From positions 2,046,001 through 2,110,000 of the forward strand of contig NZ_JAZIFX010000001.1 in NCBI RefSeq assembly GCF_036634175.1: DNA of 64,000 nucleotides, given 5' to 3'. Under the pieces are notes generated by a model, which worked only from the letters and a program-made list of their open reading frames with translations, was not told the DNA's origin and ran no database searches. The DNA is from Streptomyces sp. P9-A2. Its GTDB lineage: Bacteria; Actinomycetota; Actinomycetes; Streptomycetales; Streptomycetaceae. Numbering within the stretch: the stretch's first letter is position 1; the number at the start of each line of letters is the position of its first letter. Made by a program: the position numbers and the translations under genes. This document shows, piece after piece, positions 29,051 to 37,512 of the stretch.

Positions 29051-30485
29051 CTTGAGTACGGTCTCTCGCTTCTGTCTGCCGCTGCTGCGGCAGGGTTGCG
29101 CCACCTGCCCGCCCCGCACTCGTCCTGCGACGGGTGCGGGTGGCGCGGGTCTTCTGGTCGGCTCCACGAGGCTTCGACACCGCCGGGGCGGCGTCCTGGT
29201 CTCCGGCCACTCCGGTACCAGTCATGCAGGATGCCGCGAGTGCGGCGAGGTTGAGTGCGGCGTTGTCGTCCCGGTCGATGACCAGGCCACAGGCGTCGCA
29301 CTCATAGGTCCGCACGTGCAGCGGCAGCTTGGCTTTCACCGCGCCGCACCCGGAACAGGTCTTGGAGGAGGGGTACCAGCGGTCGGCGACCACGAGGCGG
29401 GTGGCGTGGCGCCGGCGGGTCTTGTACTTGAGCTGTCGGCGGATCTCGCCGAATCCGGCGTCGGCGATCCGGCGGGCCAGACGCCGGTTCTTCAGCATCC
29501 CGGCGACGTTCAGGTCCTCCACCACCACGGTGCCGTACTCGGCCGCCACGCTGGTGGTGAGCTTGTGCAGGGCGTCCGCTCGAAGGTTCGCCACCCGGTG
29601 ATGCACCTTGTTCCGCTGGGCGTTGGCTTTCTCCCACCGGCGGGACGGCTTGCACCCGGTCCTGCGGTCGGGGCCCTGGCGTCGGGACACGATCCGAGAC
29701 GCACGGCGCAGTTGCTTGCGTGCGGTGTCGTAGTGCCCGAGGTTGGGGACCTGCCGGATCTCGCCCGTCGAGTCGGCCATGACCGCGAGGGTCTTCACGC
29801 CGAGGTCGATGCCGACGGCCACGTCCGGGCGTGCCACGCGTTCGAGGTCGCGCTTGACCTCGGCCTGGAAGGACACGAACCAGCGTCCCCGCTCGTGGCG
29901 CACCGTGGCGGACAGGATGCGTGCCGTTCCGGCCTGGACGCGGGCGAGGAGCCCGGCGGTGGGCTCGTGGGTACGGAGCGTGCCCAGCCGGGGCAGCGTC
30001 ACATGCCGGCCGTCCGTATCCACGCGGATGGTGCCGGTGGTGAACCGGCAGGCAAGACGCGCCTTCCGCTTCGACTTGAACCGCGGCGTGCCCATCCGCT
30101 TGCCGCCCCGCTTTCCGTTCTTCGACTTCGCGTAGTTGTCGAACGCGGCAGCAGCGTTCGCGAGACCGGTGTTGTACGCCTCCTTGGAATTCTCCTCCCA
30201 CCAGGCCGCGAACCGCGGGTCGGTGTGCTTGGCCTCGTTGAACGCCTTCCGCAGCGCGGGCAGCGACCACGGCCGCCACGGCGTCAGCCCGGCCTCGGGA
30301 ACGCCATATGACTCTTCCGCACGGCGCTGCCACCACGACGCGGTCACCCAGCCGACGGCCCAGTTGTAGGCGGCCCGCGCGGCACCGCAGTGCGACCGCA
30401 GCGCGGCGTCCTGGGTGACGTTCGGGTCGAGTGCGAACCGGAACGCCTGCACGACGAACCCGGGCTGCGGCCGGAACTTCTTCAC
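29028..30485 (-). CDS. tnpB: TnpB family RNA-guided nuclease (IS607 type)
   Basis: The 485-residue protein has an N-terminal TnpB domain (FVVQAFRFALDPNVTQDAAL, helix-rich to about 150), catalytic GIDLGVKTLAVM (Asp) and VVVEDLNVAGM (Glu), a zinc ribbon (TCSGCGAVKAKLPLH, YECDACGLVIDRD) and the last catalytic Asp in DRDDNAALNL. All RuvC residues are present. The GTG start at 30485 overlaps the tnpA stop (GTGA), showing coupling. The C-terminal 70 residues are basic and low complexity (KTRATRTRRRTSAGRAGG) and overlap the start of the candidate guide-RNA region. It is only distantly similar to the TnpB at 15536, so the two elements arrived separately. Confidence 0.92.
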   Translation of the reverse strand: MKKFRPQPGFVVQAFRFALDPNVTQDAALRSHCGAARAAYNWAVGWVTASWWQRRAEESYGVPEAGLTPWRPWSLPALRKAFNEAKHTDPRFAAWWEENSKEAYNTGLANAAAAFDNYAKSKNGKRGGKRMGTPRFKSKRKARLACRFTTGTIRVDTDGRHVTLPRLGTLRTHEPTAGLLARVQAGTARILSATVRHERGRWFVSFQAEVKRDLERVARPDVAVGIDLGVKTLAVMADSTGEIRQVPNLGHYDTARKQLRRASRIVSRRQGPDRRTGCKPSRRWEKANAQRNKVHHRVANLRADALHKLTTSVAAEYGTVVVEDLNVAGMLKNRRLARRIADAGFGEIRRQLKYKTRRRHATRLVVADRWYPSSKTCSGCGAVKAKLPLHVRTYECDACGLVIDRDDNAALNLAALAASCMTGTGVAGDQDAAPAVSKPRGADQKTRATRTRRRTSAGRAGGATLPQQRQTEARDRTQAEALTLW

Positions 30486-31075
30486 TCGTCGGCCTCGTCG
30501 GCCTCGTCGGCCTCTTCGGTCGCCACGGCCACCGCGCGGGCGGCCCGATTCTTCGCCGCCCGCCGCCCGTACAAGCGGGCGCACATGGAGGTGAGCACCT
30601 CGGTGATGTCCCGTACCAGGTCATCGGTGGTTTCGGTGGGGTCGAGAACGACCAGGCGCCGCCCGGACGCCGACAGGGCCGCCTCCAGGTACTCGACACC
30701 GAACCGGGCCAACCGGTCACGGTGCTCGACCACGATCACGGCCGCGCCCGGATCGGACAGAAGCCGATGCAGCGTGCGGCGCCGCCCGTTGAGGCCCGAG
30801 CCGACCTCGGTCACGACCTCCGCGACAGCCAGGCCCAGCCCGTTCGCGCCGGACACGACCCTGGCGGCCTGCCGCTCAAGATCGGCTTTCTGGTCGGCGG
30901 ACGAGACACGGCAGTACGCCACCACACGCCCGGACGGCTGGACAACGACCTCGTCGACCAGCCACGTCCCGGACGGCGCCTGGCGGACCGGAACGGGCAT
31001 CTTCCCGTCCTTCACCCACCGCCAGGCGGTCTGGTAGCTCACGCCCTGCTGACGGGCCCACTCCGAAAGCTTCAC
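30482..31075 (-). CDS. tnpA: IS607-family serine recombinase TnpA
   Basis: The 197-residue protein starts with a MerR-like helix-turn-helix (MKLSEWARQQGVSYQTAWRW), then the serine recombinase domain with the nucleophile in VAYCRVSSADQKADLERQA. The core also shows VIVVEHRDRLARFGVEYLE. IS607 recombinases work as tetramers and integrate with little target specificity. The C-terminus ends in an acidic repeat, EEADEADEADE, encoded by repeated GCCTCGTC units. It appears intact, so the element may still be mobile. Confidence 0.93.
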   Translation of the reverse strand: MKLSEWARQQGVSYQTAWRWVKDGKMPVPVRQAPSGTWLVDEVVVQPSGRVVAYCRVSSADQKADLERQAARVVSGANGLGLAVAEVVTEVGSGLNGRRRTLHRLLSDPGAAVIVVEHRDRLARFGVEYLEAALSASGRRLVVLDPTETTDDLVRDITEVLTSMCARLYGRRAAKNRAARAVAVATEEADEADEADE

Positions 31076-31178
31076 AAGCCCACCGCATGTGAGACATACG
31101 ACTAAAAACGACTATAAATGACTAGAAAATCTGTAGCAGCTTTCACCCCCCCTCGGGGAAACGCCCCCGGCGCCGGGG

Positions 31179-31210
31179 GGAAAGCGCCTCCTCGTCGGGG
31201 AGGCGCTTCC
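31179..31210 (-). terminator. Terminator of glnE
   Basis: GGAAAGCGCCTCC and GGAGGCGCTTCC form a stem of about 12 bp, 100 bp beyond the glnE stop on the minus strand. Confidence 0.7.
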
Positions 31211-31312
31211 ATGCCTCTGCGGCGCCCCGCGCGCTCCGGTGACCGCGCCCGCCGGCCTTTTCGTGCGGGGTGCCCGCACCGGATGCCCGCGCCGGGTGCC
31301 CGCGGTCCGCTC

Positions 31313-34300
31313 CTACGACCCGCCGTAGAACAGTTCCTCCATCACGCCCCGCGCCCTGCGGGCCGTGCGCCGGTACACGTCCAGCATGTCACCGGCGTGG
31401 CCGGCGCCGTAGCCGAGGTAGCGGCCGACCGCGGCCAGGTCGCGGGGGTCGACGGGGAAGGTGTCCCCGGCCCGGCCCCGGACCAGCATGACCGCGTTGC
31501 GTACGCCGGTGGCCAGCACCCAGGCCTCGTCGAGGATGCCCGCGTCGTCCGCGGAGATCAGTCCGGCCGCATGGGCGGCCGCCAGCGCCTCGCGGGTACG
31601 GGTGGTGCGCAGCCCCGGCTCGTGCGCGGCGTGCCGCAGCTGGATCAGCTGGACGGTCCACTCCACGTCGGACAGGCCGCCGGGACCGAGCTTGACGTGC
31701 AGCTTGGGGTCGGTGCCGCGCGGCAGCCGCTCGGACTCCATGCGGGCCTTCAGCCGCCGGATCTCGCGCACGTCGTCCTCGCCGAGCCCGGCGGGCGGGT
31801 AGCGCAGCGGGTCGATCAGCTCGACGAAACGGCGGCCGAGGTCCTCGTCGCCGGCCACGTGCTCGGCGCGCAGCAGCGCGTGCCGCTCCCACACCAGGGA
31901 CCAGCGCCGGTAGTACGCCTCGTACGACTTCAGGGTGCGCACCAGCGGTCCGGACCGGCCCTCGGGGCGCAGGTCCGCGTCGACGAGCAGGGGCGGGTCG
32001 GCGCTGGGGGCCTGGAGCAGGCGGCGCATCTCGGCGACGACCTTGGCGGCCGCGTCGGCCGCCTCCCGCTCGTCCACGCCGTCGCGCGGCTCGTGGACGA
32101 ACAGGACGTCCGCGTCGGAGCCGTAGCCCAGCTCGTGGCCGCCGAAGCGGCCCATGCCGATGATCGCGAAGCGGGTGGGCAGGTCGTCCCCCCAGCCCTC
32201 CCGGACGACGGCGCGCAGCGTGCCGGCGAGGGTGGCTGCGGTCAGGTCGGAGACGGCGCCGCCGACCAGGTCGACCAGGGCGCCCTGGTCGGCCTCGGCG
32301 GGCTGGGACTCGGTGCCGTAGGAGCCGATGATGTCGGTGGCGGCGGTGCGGAACAGTTCGCGGCGGCGGATCCCGCGGGCGGCGTCGACGGCCTGGGCGG
32401 CGCCGTCGGCGCGGCGGACGGCGGCGAGGACCTCCTGCTCCAGGTGGGCGCGGGTGCGTGGCCTGAGGCCGCCGGCCTCGCCGTCGCCGAGCAGGGCCAC
32501 CGCCTCGGGGGCGCGCAGCAGCAGACCGGGGGCGAGCCGCCCGGCGGACAGGACGCGGGCGAGGTTCTCCGCGGCGGCGCCCTCGTCCCGCAGCAGCCGC
32601 AGGTACCAGGGGGTCTTGCCGAGCGCGTCGGAGACCTTGCGGAAGTTGAGCAGGCCGGCGTCCGGGTCGGCGGATTCGGCGAACCAGCCGAGCAGCACCG
32701 GCAGCAGGGTCCGCTGGATGGCCGCCTTGCGGGTCACGCCGGACGCCAGCGCCTCCAGGTGGCGCAGGGCGGCGGCCGGGTCGGCGTAGCCGAGGGCGAC
32801 CAGCCGTTCGCGGGCCGCCGCGGCACTGAGCCGGGCCTCGCCGGGGGCGAGCTGGGCGACCGCGTCGAGCAGCGGCCGGTAGAACAGTTTCTCGTGCAGC
32901 CGCCGTACGACGGAGGCGTGCCGCCGCCACTCGCGGGTCAGGCTCGTCACCGGGTCGGTGCGCAGGCCCAGGGAGCGGCCGATGCGGCGCAGGTCGGCGT
33001 CGTCCTCCGGGACCAGGTGGGTGCGGCGCAGCCTGAAGAGCTGGATGCGGTGTTCCAGGGAGCGCAGGAAGCGGTAGGCGTCGTCGAGCTTGGCGGCGTC
33101 CGCACGGCCGACGTAGCCGCCGGCGGCGAGGGCGCCCAGCGCGTCGAGGGTGGTGCCGCTGCGCAGGGAGGCGTCGGCGCGGCCGTGCACCAACTGGAGC
33201 AGCTGCACGGCGAACTCGACGTCGCGCAGTCCGCCGGGGCCGAGCTTGAGCTGGCGGTCGACCTCGGCGGTGGGGATGTTGTCGATCACCCGGCGGCGCA
33301 TCTTCTGCACGTCGGCAACGAAGTTCTCCCGCTCGGCGACCTGCCACACCAGCGGTCGCAGGGCGGCGACGTACTCCTCGCCGAGGGCGAGGTCGCCGGC
33401 CACGGGGCGGGCCTTGAGCAGCGCCTGGAACTCCCAGGTCTTGGCCCAGCGCTGGTAGTAGGCGCGGTGCGAGGCGAGGGTGCGCACCAGCGGGCCGTTG
33501 CGGCCCTCGGGCCGCAGGTTGGCGTCGACGGGCCAGATGGTGCCCTCGACGGTGTTCGCGGAACAGATCCGCATCATGTGCGCGGCCAGCCGGGTGGCGG
33601 CGCGCAGGGCCTTGTCCTCGTCGGCGCCGTTCACCGCCTCGCCGACGAAGATGACGTCGACGTCCGACACGTAGTTCAGCTCGTGCCCGCCGCACTTGCC
33701 CATCGCGACCACCGCGAGCCGGCACAGGGCGGCGTCCTCGGGCGCGTCGGCCTCGGCGAGCGCGAGGGCGGCGCGCAGGGTGGCGGTGGCGAGGTCGGCG
33801 AGTTCGGCGGCGGTCTCGGACACCTCGATGGTGCCGCAGACGTCGCGGGCGGCGATGGACAGCAGGCAGCGCCGGTAGGCGACGCGCAGCGACACGGGGT
33901 CGCCGGCTTCGGCGAGTCCCTGCTCGAACTCGGTCACACCGGGGTGCAGGTCGCGCGCCTCGTACGTGACGAGCGCCTGCCAGTCCTCGACGTGCCGGGC
34001 GAGATGGTCGGCCAGTGCCTCGGAGGCGCCGAGCACGCCGAGCAGCCGGTCACGCAGCGGCTTGGCGGCGATCAGGGTGTCCAGCAGCTCCTGCCGGCCG
34101 GCGGCACCGGTCTGCGCCTCCAGCATCCGGGCCAGCCCCAGCAGCGCGAGGTCGGGGTCGGCGGTCCGGCCCAGCGCCTCCAGCAGCACCGGGTCGTCGC
34201 GCACCGCGGTCAGCTCGGGGCCGTCCAGCAGCCGCTCGGCGGCCGACGGGTCGGTGAAACCGTGCCGCAGCAGCCGCGTGAAGGTACTGCTCCTGCGCCC

Positions 34301-34315
34301 CGGCACCGACGTCAT
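31313..34315 (-). CDS. glnE: Bifunctional glutamine synthetase adenylyltransferase/deadenylase
   Basis: The 1000-residue enzyme has two nucleotidyltransferase domains, one with GKCGGHELNYVSDVDVIFVG and one with GRFGGHELGYGSDADVLFVH. Each contains the G...(S)DxD metal site, and each is followed by a GlnD-like linker helix bundle (LKLGPGGLRDVEFAVQLLQL, VKLGPGGLSDVEWTVQLIQL). In GlnE one half removes and the other adds AMP on GlnA in answer to nitrogen supply. ATG 34315 is used because GAGG lies before it and MTSVPGRRSSTFTRL begins the family similarity; upstream codons to 34516 are unlike coding sequence of the family. In streptomycetes GlnE lies near glnA2, as here. Confidence 0.96.
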   Translation of the reverse strand: MTSVPGRRSSTFTRLLRHGFTDPSAAERLLDGPELTAVRDDPVLLEALGRTADPDLALLGLARMLEAQTGAAGRQELLDTLIAAKPLRDRLLGVLGASEALADHLARHVEDWQALVTYEARDLHPGVTEFEQGLAEAGDPVSLRVAYRRCLLSIAARDVCGTIEVSETAAELADLATATLRAALALAEADAPEDAALCRLAVVAMGKCGGHELNYVSDVDVIFVGEAVNGADEDKALRAATRLAAHMMRICSANTVEGTIWPVDANLRPEGRNGPLVRTLASHRAYYQRWAKTWEFQALLKARPVAGDLALGEEYVAALRPLVWQVAERENFVADVQKMRRRVIDNIPTAEVDRQLKLGPGGLRDVEFAVQLLQLVHGRADASLRSGTTLDALGALAAGGYVGRADAAKLDDAYRFLRSLEHRIQLFRLRRTHLVPEDDADLRRIGRSLGLRTDPVTSLTREWRRHASVVRRLHEKLFYRPLLDAVAQLAPGEARLSAAAARERLVALGYADPAAALRHLEALASGVTRKAAIQRTLLPVLLGWFAESADPDAGLLNFRKVSDALGKTPWYLRLLRDEGAAAENLARVLSAGRLAPGLLLRAPEAVALLGDGEAGGLRPRTRAHLEQEVLAAVRRADGAAQAVDAARGIRRRELFRTAATDIIGSYGTESQPAEADQGALVDLVGGAVSDLTAATLAGTLRAVVREGWGDDLPTRFAIIGMGRFGGHELGYGSDADVLFVHEPRDGVDEREAADAAAKVVAEMRRLLQAPSADPPLLVDADLRPEGRSGPLVRTLKSYEAYYRRWSLVWERHALLRAEHVAGDEDLGRRFVELIDPLRYPPAGLGEDDVREIRRLKARMESERLPRGTDPKLHVKLGPGGLSDVEWTVQLIQLRHAAHEPGLRTTRTREALAAAHAAGLISADDAGILDEAWVLATGVRNAVMLVRGRAGDTFPVDPRDLAAVGRYLGYGAGHAGDMLDVYRRTARRARGVMEELFYGGS

Positions 34316-34641
34316 CCCCGGCCTCCCTCGGTCCTCGGCCCGCACCGGCCTCACATCGGGCTCACATCGGGCTCGCCACGAACTCATCCAGGCGACGAGC
34401 CTATCCGCCCCACCGCGCCCCGGCCCCGGGACGACCGTGCGCGATGAGTTCCGGAGGCGGGCGGACGGGGCCGAATCCTCCGGGCACGCTGTCGTGTTTT
34501 CGGTGGCGCCGCGCACCGTTTTCGGCTTCGGTGAGGGAGAACCCCGTTCAGCCGGACCGGACGGCGGTTCACGTGACGCCGAGAGCCCGCACCGACCGGG
34601 CCCACCGCACCGACCGCACCGACTCAGCCGGAGGAAACCCG
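34316..34641. other. Divergent promoter region of glnE and the VOC gene
   Basis: The 326-bp region includes a short direct repeat (CTCACATCGGG twice at about 34351-34372). It presumably holds both promoters. No gene or clear operator was seen. Confidence 0.5.
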
Positions 34642-35109
34642 ATGAACATGGCCATGACCCTCGAAGTGCTTCCGCTGCCCGTCAGCGACATCGACCGGGC
34701 CAGGGACTTCTACCGGGACAAGGTCGGCTTCCACGTCGACATCGACCAGGAGGTCATGCCGGGCATGCGCATCGTCCAGCTGACACCCCCGGGCTCCGGC
34801 TGTTCGATCGCGCTGGGCAACAGCATCTGGGAGATGTCGGGCCACACCCGCCCGACCCCGGGCTCGTACCAGGGCCTGCAGCTCTGCGTCGCCGACATCA
34901 AGGCGGCCCACGCCGAACTCACCGCCCGCGGCCTGGAGATCTCCGAGCCGGTCGTCTACGCCCCGGACGACGGCGCCACCTTCATGTACTTCAAGGACCC
35001 CGACGGCAACGGCTGGGCCGTCCAGGAGTACCGCCGCCGCGCCACCGAACCCCTCCACCAACTCCTGACGGACCAGGCCACCGAGGCGGGCAGCCCGGAT
35101 CACTCGTAG
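34642..35109 (+). CDS. VOC-superfamily (glyoxalase-like) protein
   Basis: The 155-residue protein shows the paired beta-alpha-beta fold of vicinal oxygen chelate proteins: MTLEVLPLPVSDIDRARDFY, YQGLQLCVADIKAAHAELTA and FMYFKDPDGNGWAVQEY. The usual metal ligands appear only partly (Glu in the last strand), so it may be a binding protein or a dioxygenase/glyoxalase with unknown substrate. GGAGGAA precedes ATG 34642. Its last five codons and stop lie inside the first copy of a perfect 47-bp direct repeat that recurs after the HigBA genes. Confidence 0.88.
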   Translation: MNMAMTLEVLPLPVSDIDRARDFYRDKVGFHVDIDQEVMPGMRIVQLTPPGSGCSIALGNSIWEMSGHTRPTPGSYQGLQLCVADIKAAHAELTARGLEISEPVVYAPDDGATFMYFKDPDGNGWAVQEYRRRATEPLHQLLTDQATEAGSPDHS

Positions 35110-35140
35110 GTGTACCGCTCCCCTCTGCCCCTCACCCACC
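35094..35140. repeat. 47-bp perfect direct repeat, copy 1
   Basis: The segment starts CCCGGATCACTCGTAGGTGT and ends CCTCACCCACC. It covers the 3' end of the VOC gene including its TAG. An identical copy is at 36187-36233, and the two bracket the HigBA module. Confidence 0.95.
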
Positions 35141-35251
35141 CTCACCGCCTTCCCTACCGTGAGACGCCTCGCGGTACAGGCGCGGTACATGTCCTCCAGC
35201 GCGGGCGTCAGTTCGTCGCCGCCGAGACCGATCTCGCCCTGCGGACGTGGC

Positions 35252-35620
35252 TCAGGCTGCCGAGTCGCGTCCATCCGGTAGCGCTTCCTCCGGCTGATGG
35301 CGTCCGTGCGGGGTGAAGGTAAAAGCCGACGTGTCACGATCCAGGTCGATGGTCAGTGACGCGTCCAGAGCCTTGGCCAGACGGGTGAGCAGCGGCAGAG
35401 TCGGTACAGAGTCTCCGCCCTCGATGTTGGAGATCTGCGGCTGGGTCATCTCCGCCCGCCGCGCCAGCTCGGTCTGCGACAGGCCGAGCGCGGTACGCCG
35501 GTCGTGGACAGCCTGGCCGAGGGCGAAGGCATACCCGGCTTCGATATAGGCGGCGGACTCCTCGACCGTCTCCCCCAGAAGCTTCCTGGTCCGGCGGGTC
35601 TTCCATTCCGAGTGGTTCAT
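35252..35620 (-). CDS. higA: HigA-type antitoxin (XRE family)
   Basis: The 122-residue protein has a C-terminal XRE helix-turn-helix (LGLSQTELARRAEMTQPQIS, NIEGGDSVPTLPLLTRLAKA). The N-terminal helix contains WKTRRTRKLLGETVEESAAY, which may mask the toxin. It should neutralise the toxin encoded just upstream and repress the pair. The ATG at 35620 overlaps the toxin stop (ATGA). GGAAGGGAA lies in front of the ATG. Toxin-first gene order is typical of higBA. Confidence 0.88.
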   Translation of the reverse strand: MNHSEWKTRRTRKLLGETVEESAAYIEAGYAFALGQAVHDRRTALGLSQTELARRAEMTQPQISNIEGGDSVPTLPLLTRLAKALDASLTIDLDRDTSAFTFTPHGRHQPEEALPDGRDSAA

Positions 35621-36015
35621 GGGTTCCCTTCCTCCGTCCGGTCGTAGCTGTGCTCGGCAGGGCCGTGACCGGCCTCGCATACCTTCTGCACCTGCTGGGC
35701 ACGCTCGACCTCGCCACTCTCGCGTTGCTTGGCCTTGCGGAACACCGTCAGCAGCACAATGCGCCGGTCGGGAGCGAGCCAGTACGTGATGCGGACGGCA
35801 TTGCCGTCCATGGTGAAGCGCAGCTCTCGTACCTTGCCGCCGAGGTGACGAGCGTACGGCTCCCCCAGAGTGGTCGGCTGGTCCGCGAGCATGTCAACAG
35901 CACGTTCAGCCTTGTCGTAATGCGCGTCCGTCAGGAGCTCCAGCCATCGCCGAACCTCCGGTTCGATCTCGATCGACCATCGATCTTCCACGCTCACCAC
36001 TATATAGAAATCCAT
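35617..36015 (-). CDS. higB: HigB/RelE-type toxin
   Basis: The protein shows the RelE/HigB mRNA-interferase pattern: WSIEIEPEVRRWLELLTDAH, LGEPYARHLGGKVRELRFTM and VRITYWLAPDRRIVLLTVFR, with the basic residues of the active region (KVREL, RITYW, FRK). The family cuts mRNA at the ribosome. Start choice: ATG 36015 gives 132 residues, but a strong TATATA box lies inside the first codons and GTG 36000 or 35997 follows it, so a leaderless shorter form beginning near VSVEDRW is possible. The tail is rich in Glu, Gln and His. It forms an operon with higA. Confidence 0.85.
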   Translation of the reverse strand: MDFYIVVSVEDRWSIEIEPEVRRWLELLTDAHYDKAERAVDMLADQPTTLGEPYARHLGGKVRELRFTMDGNAVRITYWLAPDRRIVLLTVFRKAKQRESGEVERAQQVQKVCEAGHGPAEHSYDRTEEGNP

Positions 36016-36126
36016 ATGAGGCGCCGATGGGAGGTGCGACCTGCGACACTCCCCCGCCACCCCACTCCTGGAACAACCATGAGTCACCCCTCGTGGACGG
36101 CGGCGGCCCGCCACTGCACGGAGCAA

Positions 36127-36294
36127 CCGCCCTTCTTCACCCTCGCGCTCGCCGCCTTCGCGGCCTTGAGCACGACCTCACCGACCCCCGGATCACTCGT
36201 AGGTGTACCGCTCCCCTCTGCCCCTCACCCACCGTCATCGCCACACCTACCGTGAGAGACCTCGCAACGCGGTACGTACGACGGAGGGGTGCGG
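36127..36294. other. Interval between HigBA and the XRE gene
   Basis: The interval contains the second 47-bp repeat (36187-36233). The bases before it (36079-36186) could encode a short peptide in frame with unrelated sequence but show no family similarity. They may be imported along with HigBA. Confidence 0.5.
36187..36233. repeat. 47-bp perfect direct repeat, copy 2
   Basis: It is identical to 35094-35140. Similarity continues weakly after it (CTACCGTGAGA in both), so the duplicated unit was probably about 70 bp. Confidence 0.95.
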
Positions 36295-37170
36295 ATGTCG
36301 GTGGACGGTGAGGCGGTACAGGTCAGGGACGAGGCGGACGAGCCGGGCTGGGAGGTCGACCCTGACGACGAGTGGGGGACGGCCGTCATCACCACGGTGG
36401 GCCGTCAGTTGAAGCTGCGACGGGAGTCCGTGGGCATGCGGGTTGCCGACTTCGCGGCGGCGATGGGATACGGGGAGGACCTCGCCTACAAGGTCGAGGC
36501 CGGCAACCGGATCCCCCGCCCCGAGTACCTGGAGAAGGCCGACGAGGTACTGGGCGCGGGCGGACTGCTCGCCGCGATGTCGGAGGACGTGGCGAAGGTC
36601 CGGTACCCCAAGAAGGTACGGAACTTGGCGAAGCTGGAGTCCCAGGCGGTGGAGCTGCTGTCGTACGGCAGTCACAACCTTCACGGAGTCCTGCAGACCG
36701 AGGAGTACGCCCGCGCGCTCCTGAGCACGCGGCGGCCGACGCTCTCGGAGGACGAGTTGGAGAGGGCGGTCGCCGCGCGTACGGCTCGCACCGCCGTCTT
36801 CGAGCGGAGCCCCGCACCGGAGCTGAGTTTCGTGCAGGAAGAGGTGACTCTCCGACGGCCGATCGGAGGCATCATGGTGCTGCGCAGGCAACTCGAACAC
36901 CTTCTGGAGTTGGCACAGTTGCGACACGTGTCGATTCAGGTGATGCCGACGTCCCACGGGGATCATCCGGGGACCGGAGGACGAATTCAGATGCTCAAGT
37001 TCGCAGACGGCACAGCGGTTGGACGGGCCGACGACGAGTTCGGCAGCCGTCCCGTCACCGACCTTCGACATCTGAGGATTCTGGAGCTGCGCTATGGCAT
37101 CATCCGAGCCGAGGCGCTGACCGGACGAGAGTCGTCGACTTTCATCGAACAGGTGCTGGGGGAGACATGA
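36295..37170 (+). CDS. XRE-family regulator with DUF5753 domain
   Basis: The 291-residue protein has an XRE HTH at about 45-105 (VGRQLKLRRESVGMRVADFA, YKVEAGNRIPRPEYLEKADE) followed by the DUF5753 domain (ELLSYGSHNLHGVLQTEEYA, VLRRQLEHLLELAQLRHVSI, VMPTSHGDHPG). Such proteins are very numerous in streptomycetes and nearly always paired with a DUF397 protein, as here. Some pairs (for example BldB-type systems) affect development and antibiotics. GGAGGGG lies five bases before ATG 36295. Its stop overlaps the DUF397 start (ATGA), so the two are coupled. Confidence 0.92.
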   Translation: MSVDGEAVQVRDEADEPGWEVDPDDEWGTAVITTVGRQLKLRRESVGMRVADFAAAMGYGEDLAYKVEAGNRIPRPEYLEKADEVLGAGGLLAAMSEDVAKVRYPKKVRNLAKLESQAVELLSYGSHNLHGVLQTEEYARALLSTRRPTLSEDELERAVAARTARTAVFERSPAPELSFVQEEVTLRRPIGGIMVLRRQLEHLLELAQLRHVSIQVMPTSHGDHPGTGGRIQMLKFADGTAVGRADDEFGSRPVTDLRHLRILELRYGIIRAEALTGRESSTFIEQVLGET

Positions 37171-37382
37171 ACCGCAAGGGATCGGTCACGGACGACGTCG
37201 AACTGACCTGGTTCAAGAGCACCTACAGCGACAGCAGCAACCCCAGCGACTGCGTCGAGGTCGCCATATCCCCCGGCGTCGGCACCGTCCTCGTCCGGGA
37301 CAGCAAGAACGCCCAGGGGCCTCGACTCATCGTCGCCCCGGCCGCCTGGACGGACTTCCTCGGGGGCGCGGACCGGGAGTGA
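37167..37382 (+). CDS. DUF397 protein paired with the XRE regulator
   Basis: The 71-residue protein shows the DUF397 core: WFKSTYSDSSNPSDCVEVAI, VLVRDSKNAQGPRLIVAPAA and WTDFLGG. It probably forms a small beta-sheet partner of the XRE/DUF5753 protein; known pairs behave like antitoxin/regulator modules, though biochemical proof is limited. The ATGA overlap shows translational coupling. Confidence 0.93.
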   Translation: MNRKGSVTDDVELTWFKSTYSDSSNPSDCVEVAISPGVGTVLVRDSKNAQGPRLIVAPAAWTDFLGGADRE

Positions 37383-37421
37383 CGGTCAGGATCTTCGTCC
37401 CCTCCGTGCCGCAGCGGAGCG

Positions 37422-37512
37422 TCACAGCGCCAGCGGGTTCTTACGCACCTTGAAGGCGGTGGCGTCGGAGCGGTACGCCTCCCCCTCCTGGCGCTCGTTG
37501 CGGAGGAATCGG
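37422..37512 (-). pseudogene. Duplicated 3' end of a glutamine synthetase gene
   Basis: The minus strand encodes FLRNERQEGEAYRSDATAFK and ends VRKNPLAL with a stop. The C-terminus of the intact glnA2 at 39269 is FLRNKRQEWEAYRSEVTAFE and then LKNLLPVL. The similarity continues past the stop in non-coding DNA (GCCGCAGCGGAGCGTCACAGC in both, plus CCCCTCCG). Upstream of FLRNE nothing is glutamine synthetase-like. It is a 3'-end fragment of about 90 bp, probably left by an insertion or recombination event that brought in the TauD gene. Confidence 0.85.

Larger units (their letters stand above)
28970..31125 (-). mobile_element. IS607-family element (serine recombinase plus TnpB)
   Basis: The element has tnpA (30482-31075) and tnpB (29028-30485), both on the minus strand with overlapping stop/start. 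The end beyond tnpA is unusually AT-rich and has three GACTA copies exactly 10 bp apart (31100, 31110, 31120). The other end has the hairpins AGACCC/GGGTCT (28973-28989) and TTCCGGGC/GCCCGGAA (28995-29016). IS607 elements make no clear terminal repeats, so the borders are approximate. It sits between the PAP2 gene and glnE without breaking either. Confidence 0.8.

Noticed and set aside
28447-29055. Arg/Gly-rich frame overlapping the PAP2 tail
   Set aside because: It is a shadow of the low-complexity tail of the PAP2 gene in another frame.
31118-34447. An 1,109-codon open frame on the plus strand
   Set aside because: It is the antisense of glnE with the same artificial composition and no ribosome site.
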